Assembly (NCBI GenBank): GCA_903828665.1
Contig: CAIKMZ010000024.1
Location: 1 to 42,115 of the forward strand
Direction of reading: 5' to 3'
Origin: an uncultured beta proteobacterium
GTDB taxonomy: Bacteria > Pseudomonadota > Gammaproteobacteria > Burkholderiales > Burkholderiaceae_C
Length of the DNA: 42,115 bases
This document shows positions 37,083 through 42,115 of this stretch, in pieces (positions within the stretch are counted from its first letter, which is position 1; the number at the start of each line of letters is the position of its first letter). Made by a program: the position numbers and the translations under genes. Under the pieces are notes generated by a model. The model saw only the letters and a list, made by a program, of their open reading frames with translations, made no database searches and was not told the origin of the DNA.

Positions 37083-39746
37083 ATGCGCTTTCGCACCAAG
37101 ACCATTGTCGGCGTCGCTCTGATTGAGATCGCCTTGCTCGGTCTTCTGGTCGGTAGCACCCTGTCGGTGCTGCGCGAGTCAAACGAAACCGAATTGATGC
37201 GGCGGGTGCAAATCGGCGCCAAACTGCTGGTCGTCGCGGCCAAGGACGCGGTGATCTCGCAGGACTTGGCGACCCTGGATGGCCTGGTGGCAGAAGTCAT
37301 GGCGTCCGGTCAGGTCGAATATGTGCGCGTGCTGGATGCTGCCGGTATCGTGTTGGCGCAGCGCGGTGACCCGACGGTTCTTATGCGCCCCTTCCATCAG
37401 GAAGACGCGATTGACCAAGTGCACGACGGCATTCTGGAACAGGCACAACCGGTGCTGGTGGGGGGGATTCGCCATGGCGAAGTGCAGATTGGCGTGTCGA
37501 TCAAGCCGCTTCAGGTGCTATTGGCTTCGGCGTGGCGATGGGCCGCGGGTATTGCCGGCCTGGAAATCCTGCTGGTCGCCTTGTTCTCCTGGCTGCTGGG
37601 AAGCTATCTTGTGCGCCAGCTCGGCAGCCTGCGTCAGGCCAGCGACCGCTTTGCCGCAGGTGACTTCACTTATCGGGTCAGTGTCAAGGGAAACGACGAG
37701 CTGGCGCAGACGGCGCTGGCCTTCAACCACATGGCCGAACAAATGGATGACAGCCGGGCCCTGCTGCGCGCCGAGAGTCAAAAAAGTCTGGCTGCACAGC
37801 AAGATGTTGAACGATCTGAAAATCTCTTGCGCGAAGCGGTGAACAGCATCGCGCTGGGTTTCACGATCTTCGACGAACACGATCGCCTGGTGCAATGCAA
37901 TGAGGCCTACCGGAACCTTTACGAAAGCAGCCGCGACCTGATAATGCCCGGTGCGACCTTCGAAGAGATGGTTCGTCGCGGGGCAGAGCGCGGTCAATAC
38001 AGCCAGGCCGCTGGCAATGTTGAGGCGTGGGTCAGACAGCGCGTGGCCCAGCACCAGCAGGCCAATGGCGAGTTGATTGAGCAACAGCTCGATGATGGCC
38101 GCTGGCTGTTGATCATTGAACATCGCACACCGAGCGGTTACATCGTCGGCAATCGCATTGATATCACTGAACGCAAGCGCATGGAGCAGAGCCTCCGGGC
38201 AAGCGAGGAGCGTTGGGAGCTAGCCGTGACGGGCGCCAACGACGGCATATGGGATTGGAATCTGCAGAACAACACCATCTTCTTTTCGGAACGCTGGAAA
38301 ACAATGCTCGGGTATTGCAATGACGAAATCGGGACGACGACTCAGGAATGGTCATCGCGCGTGCATCCCGACGACCTTGAATCGACGATGGCCGAATTGC
38401 AAGGTCATTTGCGCGGTGAAACAGATTTTTACCAGACCGAGCATCGGCTGCGTTGCAAGAATGGCGAGTTCAAATGGATTCTTGATCGCGGCCGCGCGTC
38501 ATTCGGTGCCAACGGCCAGCCACTGCGCATGCTGGGGTCGCACAGCGACGTCACCGAGCGGCATGCAATGGAAGTACGCGAGCGCGAATACGCCGACCAG
38601 TTGAAAGCGATCTTTGATCTGAGCCCGGACGGTTTTGTCTCATTCGACGGGGCGCACCGGGTCAAATACGTCAGCCCCGCTTTCACACGCATGACAGGGC
38701 TGCAGGATGCCGCCGTGATCGGTCTCCACGAGGACGAGTTCTCAGCGCAGTTGGCGTTGGCTTGTGCGCCTGAGGCCAGGTTTCCCGGTATGGCGGTCCT
38801 GCGCGCCAAGCCAGAGGCCGGCCTACTGCCGGTGCCGCCCGCTGGCCGTGAGCGGCAGTTGAAGATCGAATTGGCCGGCGCCGGCAAACGCGTTGTGGAA
38901 GTCAGTTTGCGCGAGAAGAATGCACAGGATGTGACACAGATTTTGTATTTGCACGACATTACCCATGAAACGGAAGTCGACAGATTAAAGAGCGAATTTT
39001 TTTCCACGGCCGCGCATGAGCTGCGCACGCCGATGACCAGCATTTATGGCTTTACGGAGCTCCTGCTGTCGCAGAAGTTTGATGAAGCCGATTGGCGAGA
39101 TTTGTTGCGCATAATTTTCAAGCAGACCGAGCTGATGGTGTCCATCATCAATGAACTGCTTGATCTGGCACGGATCGAGGCGACACATGGCGCAGACTTC
39201 AAGATGCGCAAGGTTGATGTTGCCGATCTGTTGCAGGAAGTTGTTGACGGCTTCAAGACCCAGGACGGTCGTGCCGCGCCATCTGCACCTCGGCCGGAGC
39301 GACCGATCTGGGTTTTGGTCGACCGCATGAAACTGACCCAAGCCGTGTTGAACGTGCTTTCGAATGCTTACAAATACTCACCGCAGGGTGGCGCGGTCAG
39401 CCTGGAAATAGTGGCCCCGACAACCGCTCGGGGCATCGACCCGGGTAACGCGCTTGCGATGGTTGGCATACGCGTCATCGACCATGGCATCGGTATGACA
39501 GCGTCGCAACTGTTGCATGTCTTCGATCGGTTCTACCGCGCCGATACTTCAGGCAAGATTCCTGGCACCGGCCTGGGCATGAGCATCGTGCATGAAATCA
39601 TCACGCTGCACGGTGGCCATGTGGAAGTCGACAGCACTGCCGGCGCCGGCACCACGGTAACGATTTGGTTGCCAGAGGCCGATGCACCGGCCTTGCCCGA
39701 GCAAAGCCCAGTTGATGGCGTGGCTACAGGGTTCCCGTCTGCCTGA
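37083..39746 (+). CDS. Membrane sensor histidine kinase with HAMP and multiple PAS domains
   Basis: The 887-residue kinase has transmembrane helix 1 (about 7-29), a periplasmic sensor region (about 30-145), helix 2 (about 148-178), HAMP (about 180-230) and three PAS-type domains (roughly 255-360, 375-490 and 505-620). HisKA carries the phosphoacceptor His645 in the H-box STAAHELRTPMTSIYGF. The HATPase domain has an N-box (NVLSNAYKYSP), a G1 box (DHGIGM) and a G2 box (GTGLGMSIV). No response regulator gene is adjacent. With the PhnD-like gene just upstream it looks like a ligand-binding-protein/kinase pair. Its 3' end overlaps the convergent pip-like gene by 23 bp. Confidence 0.93.
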   Translation: MRFRTKTIVGVALIEIALLGLLVGSTLSVLRESNETELMRRVQIGAKLLVVAAKDAVISQDLATLDGLVAEVMASGQVEYVRVLDAAGIVLAQRGDPTVLMRPFHQEDAIDQVHDGILEQAQPVLVGGIRHGEVQIGVSIKPLQVLLASAWRWAAGIAGLEILLVALFSWLLGSYLVRQLGSLRQASDRFAAGDFTYRVSVKGNDELAQTALAFNHMAEQMDDSRALLRAESQKSLAAQQDVERSENLLREAVNSIALGFTIFDEHDRLVQCNEAYRNLYESSRDLIMPGATFEEMVRRGAERGQYSQAAGNVEAWVRQRVAQHQQANGELIEQQLDDGRWLLIIEHRTPSGYIVGNRIDITERKRMEQSLRASEERWELAVTGANDGIWDWNLQNNTIFFSERWKTMLGYCNDEIGTTTQEWSSRVHPDDLESTMAELQGHLRGETDFYQTEHRLRCKNGEFKWILDRGRASFGANGQPLRMLGSHSDVTERHAMEVREREYADQLKAIFDLSPDGFVSFDGAHRVKYVSPAFTRMTGLQDAAVIGLHEDEFSAQLALACAPEARFPGMAVLRAKPEAGLLPVPPAGRERQLKIELAGAGKRVVEVSLREKNAQDVTQILYLHDITHETEVDRLKSEFFSTAAHELRTPMTSIYGFTELLLSQKFDEADWRDLLRIIFKQTELMVSIINELLDLARIEATHGADFKMRKVDVADLLQEVVDGFKTQDGRAAPSAPRPERPIWVLVDRMKLTQAVLNVLSNAYKYSPQGGAVSLEIVAPTTARGIDPGNALAMVGIRVIDHGIGMTASQLLHVFDRFYRADTSGKIPGTGLGMSIVHEIITLHGGHVEVDSTAGAGTTVTIWLPEADAPALPEQSPVDGVATGFPSA

Positions 39747-40692
39747 ACTGTTCGGTGGCTGCTACCAGCGCGGTGGCGATGCCAGTTTCAAATCCGGAGT
39801 GGCCGGCACCTTCGATCATGTGGAAGCTTGACTTCGGCCAGGCCTGATGCAGGCGCCAGGCCGAGCGCGGGGGGCACACCACGTCATAGCGGCCCTGGAT
39901 GATGGTGGCGGGCAAATGGCGTATGCGTGACATGTCGCGGATAAGTTGGTCGTCAGCGAGAAACGCGTCGTTTCGAAAATAGTGCGCTTCCAGCCGTCCC
40001 ACACCCAAGGCGACTGCATCGACTTCAAATTCGTCGGCGGCCTCGGGCCGCGGTAGAAGGTGCACACAACTGCCCTCGTAGCGGCTCCAGCGGCGTGCAG
40101 CCCGCAGGTTTTCCGCCGGGTTCGCGCTGAACAGACGTTTGCAGTAGGCTTGTAGAACATCACCGCGTTCGAACTCTTCAAGCGGCTCCACAAAGCGCGC
40201 GTGAGTCTCTGGGAAGAACCACTCGATGCCATTGAGGAACCAGTCGATCTCGGGTCGGGTTGCCAGAAAGATGCCACGCAGGATGAAGCCGGCGCAGCAC
40301 TCCGGATGCGCCTGGCCGTAGGCCAGTGCCAGGGTCGAACCCCAGGAGCCGCCAAAGATCAACCATTGCGCAATGCCAAGCAGATTGCGCAACTTTTCGA
40401 TGTCTTCGATCAGCAGTTGGGTCGTGTTGTTTCTGTGTTCGCCCAGCGGCGTTGACTGACCGGCACCGCGCTGGTCAAACAGCACGATGCGGTAATGCAG
40501 GGGATCAAAAAACTGCCGGTGCTTGGGTGAAAGGCCGGCACCCGGCCCGCCATGCAGGAACAGGACCGGCAGGCCGTCCGGATTGCCGCATTCCTCCCAA
40601 TACAGGGTGTGCAGATCATCAACCCGCAGGCGCCCATTGCGATAAGGCGCGATGGCCGGGAACAGGGCGCTGGCGATCGGTGAATCGGTCAT
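39724..40692 (-). CDS. pip: Proline iminopeptidase
   Basis: Alpha/beta-hydrolase-fold peptidase (family S33) that removes N-terminal proline from peptides. The 322-residue product has the family patterns VLFLHGGPGAGLSPKHRQFF and VLFDQRGAGQSTP, the nucleophile elbow GGSWGSTLAL, and the catalytic His in IEGAGHSGFE. The ATG at 40692 gives the normal length; an upstream start would add 12 residues. Confidence 0.94.
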   Translation of the reverse strand: MTDSPIASALFPAIAPYRNGRLRVDDLHTLYWEECGNPDGLPVLFLHGGPGAGLSPKHRQFFDPLHYRIVLFDQRGAGQSTPLGEHRNNTTQLLIEDIEKLRNLLGIAQWLIFGGSWGSTLALAYGQAHPECCAGFILRGIFLATRPEIDWFLNGIEWFFPETHARFVEPLEEFERGDVLQAYCKRLFSANPAENLRAARRWSRYEGSCVHLLPRPEAADEFEVDAVALGVGRLEAHYFRNDAFLADDQLIRDMSRIRHLPATIIQGRYDVVCPPRSAWRLHQAWPKSSFHMIEGAGHSGFETGIATALVAATEQFRQTGTL

Positions 40693-40734
40693 GATACGGC
40701 GCTGATTTGGATCATCGGTCTGGCGCAAATCTGT

Positions 40735-41499
40735 CTACAGCAGCGCATCGTGCAAGGCCACAAATTCGTGCGTGAGCTTGTGCTGCGGGTCCATGAAGAT
40801 CATGGGTACGGCCTGCTGATGTGATTCGCGAACCTTGACCGAGGCGCTGAGGTACGGTTGTAGCACGGGCAGTCCTTCATCAATCAGCTCCTGCACCAGA
40901 CGCTGTGGCAGATTGGCGCGAGGCTGGAACTGGTTGACGATGATGCCTTCGACCCGCAGGTCGGCATTGTGATCGGCCCTGATTTCGTCGACGCTCTCGA
41001 GCAGGGTGTAGAGCGCGCGACGCGAGAAATCGTCGCAGTCAAACGGAATCAGGCAGCCTTGAGCGGCGATCAAAGCGCTGCGCGTATAGAAATTCAACGC
41101 TGGGGGGGTGTCGATGTAGACCTGATCGTAGTCATCTGCCAACTGGATCAGGGCATCGCGCAGTTTGTAGATCTTGTGGCGCGATTCGAGCTTGCCATGC
41201 AATTCATCGAGCAGCGGGTGCGAGGGCAGGAGGTCGAGTCCCTCCCAACGCGTGTTGACGATGTATTCCTTGGCTGCCTTGTCGCGGATGGTGAACTTCA
41301 GGCTCTGCTCGAAGAACTCGGCCACATTGGGCATATCGTCCGGCAGATCCGACCCGAGCAGGTAGCGCGTTGAATTGCCCTGCGAATCGAGGTCAATGAC
41401 CAGCGTGCGCAAGCCCTGCCAGTTGCTGATCGCTGCAAGATTGCAGGTGATAGTTGATTTGCCAACGCCACCTTTTTGATTGAACACGACATGTTGCAT
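40735..41499 (-). CDS. ParA-family ATPase (orphan)
   Basis: MinD/ParA-type P-loop ATPase of 254 residues. It has the deviant Walker A KGGVGKST at residues 9-16, the A' motif LVIDLDSQGNSTRYLLG and Walker B VYIDTPPAL. No ParB gene or parS-like repeat is next to it, and it is distinct in length and context from the chromosomal parAB pair. Such orphans may position cellular cargo, but no partner is visible here. It follows the terminator of the repeat-protein gene and is transcribed toward pip. Confidence 0.93.
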   Translation of the reverse strand: MQHVVFNQKGGVGKSTITCNLAAISNWQGLRTLVIDLDSQGNSTRYLLGSDLPDDMPNVAEFFEQSLKFTIRDKAAKEYIVNTRWEGLDLLPSHPLLDELHGKLESRHKIYKLRDALIQLADDYDQVYIDTPPALNFYTRSALIAAQGCLIPFDCDDFSRRALYTLLESVDEIRADHNADLRVEGIIVNQFQPRANLPQRLVQELIDEGLPVLQPYLSASVKVRESHQQAVPMIFMDPQHKLTHEFVALHDALL

Positions 41500-41550
41500 G
41501 AGGGCTGTCTCTGGAAGGTCAATGGCCGAAATCGATTGATGCCAGCCGAA

Positions 41551-41576
41551 AAAAAGGGGCCAACAGGCCCCTTTTT
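41551..41576 (-). terminator. Intrinsic terminator after the Ala/Lys repeat protein gene
   Basis: An 11-bp stem (AAAAAGGGGCC with GGCCCCTTTTT) and an AACA loop are flanked by A/T tracts on both sides, 16 bp after the stop of the repeat-protein gene and before parA. It should insulate the two genes. Confidence 0.9.
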
Positions 41577-41591
41577 GATCGATCGAACGAA

Positions 41592-41960
41592 TTACGGCTT
41601 CTTGGCCGCATCGGTTTCGCCGGCCTTGTTGGCGGCCTTGGCTTCAGCCTTGACGTCGGCGCGGGCCTTGGTCGATTTGGCCTTGGCAGCAGGCTTTTCG
41701 GCATCGGTCGGCTTGGCTTCACCAGCCTTGTTGGCGGCCTTGGCTTCAGCCTTGACATCAGCCTTGGCCTTGGTCGACTTGGCCTTGGCAGCAGGCTTTT
41801 CGGCATCGGTCGGCTTGGCTTCACCAGCTTTGTTGGCGGCCTTGGCGTCGGCCTTGACTTCGGCGCGGCTTGCAGCGGCAGCGGGCTTGGCTGCTTCTTG
41901 GGCTTGGGCCATCATCGAAAAACCGGCGATAAGTGCAAGGGCAACTAATTTGAGTTTCAT
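41592..41960 (-). CDS. Small exported Ala/Lys-rich repeat protein
   Basis: A 122-residue protein of no family I recognise. It has a clear signal peptide (MKLKLVALALIAGFSMMAQA, cleavage after residue 20), then a low-complexity, highly charged segment rich in Ala, Lys, Glu and Asp. Two full copies and one partial copy of a 34-residue unit (starting [DE]VKA[ED]AKAANKAGEAKP) cover residues 34-115. AAGGA stands 7 nt before the ATG. It is likely periplasmic and helical or disordered; the resemblance to histone-tail-like KA repeats is compositional only. Confidence 0.8.
   Translation of the reverse strand: MKLKLVALALIAGFSMMAQAQEAAKPAAAASRAEVKADAKAANKAGEAKPTDAEKPAAKAKSTKAKADVKAEAKAANKAGEAKPTDAEKPAAKAKSTKARADVKAEAKAANKAGETDAAKKP
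41616..41861 (-). repeat. 102-bp in-frame tandem repeat (about 2.4 copies)
   Basis: The DNA coding for the 34-residue unit of the exported protein is repeated with few substitutions, so copy number could change by slippage or recombination without breaking the frame. Confidence 0.85.
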
Positions 41961-42115
41961 TTGGTATCCTTCATCAGTAGTGTCCGGTTTATTTAATGTC
42001 CAATGGCTCGCAAGCCAATAACGACGCGGGTTTCAAGAGATTCATGGGTGTCCACGATTTGAATTTGAAATTGCACATCTGCGATGCTTTCGGGTTTGAT
42101 AAACCTGGGGTGATG
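41961..42115. other. Terminal non-coding stretch
   Basis: No gene is seen in the last 155 bp. It contains the SD of the repeat-protein gene, a small hairpin (TGGCT/AGCCA with a CGCA loop, near 42005) and another (GGTTT/AAACC at 42093-42105). No promoter could be called with confidence. Confidence 0.4.

Overview
The window reads as chromosomal DNA of a betaproteobacterium, most likely a Burkholderiales/Comamonadaceae-type organism. The grounds are the dnaA/dnaN/gyrB block divergent from rpmH-rnpA-yidD-yidC-mnmE, the CPA2 antiporter-kdsD-kdsC-lptC block, a metX-metW pair, tripartite TRAP and NitT/TauT-type transporters, and the character of the proteins. The placement rests on gene order and protein recognition only. 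No tRNA, rRNA, CRISPR array, insertion sequence or phage gene was seen; this is a core and housekeeping region with some accessory transport and signalling genes.

Layout. 1-5640: replication-initiation block (gyrB, dnaN, dnaA, all minus) with a compact origin-like dnaA-rpmH intergenic region. 5638-9741: rpmH, rnpA, yidD, yidC and mnmE (plus), several overlapping by ATGA. 9807-12405: apt and a KefB/C-like antiporter (minus). 12450-15433: kdsD-kdsC-lptC (Kdo and LPS export) followed by an SDR protein instead of lptA/lptB. 15475-17412: a glycine-rich RRM RNA-binding protein and the ammonium channel amtB (minus), the latter behind a good sigma-54 promoter candidate. 17633-19518: metX-metW behind a promoter, a SAM-II riboswitch and an intrinsic terminator. 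19614-28664: a wax ester synthase/DGAT-like acyltransferase, a TRAP transporter, an alpha/beta hydrolase, a NitT/TauT-type ABC transporter and an MFS transporter. 28854-34690: an apparent operon ubiU-ubiV-ubiT-ubiX-ubiD ending in a diguanylate cyclase gene. 34791-39746: an acyl-CoA dehydrogenase, a PhnD-like periplasmic binding protein and a large multi-PAS histidine kinase. 39724-41960: a proline iminopeptidase, an orphan ParA and a small exported Ala/Lys repeat protein (minus).

How the genes work together. The ubi cluster joins the oxygen-independent hydroxylation factors UbiU/UbiV/UbiT to the prenyl-FMN synthase UbiX and the decarboxylase UbiD, so one operon would let the cell make ubiquinone without O2. 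A weak FNR-like dyad and an NsrR-like site in the upstream region fit a facultative, possibly denitrifying lifestyle. The most striking regulatory element is the SAM-II riboswitch before metX. Its conserved GCTAAAG segment is perfectly complementary to a segment inside the following terminator hairpin, which suggests a transcription-attenuation switch for methionine synthesis.

Other points worth a second look are a 31-codon upstream ORF coupled to ubiU, an SDR whose catalytic Tyr position is Asn, the missing lptA/lptB after lptC, and a 102-bp tandem repeat in an exported protein gene.
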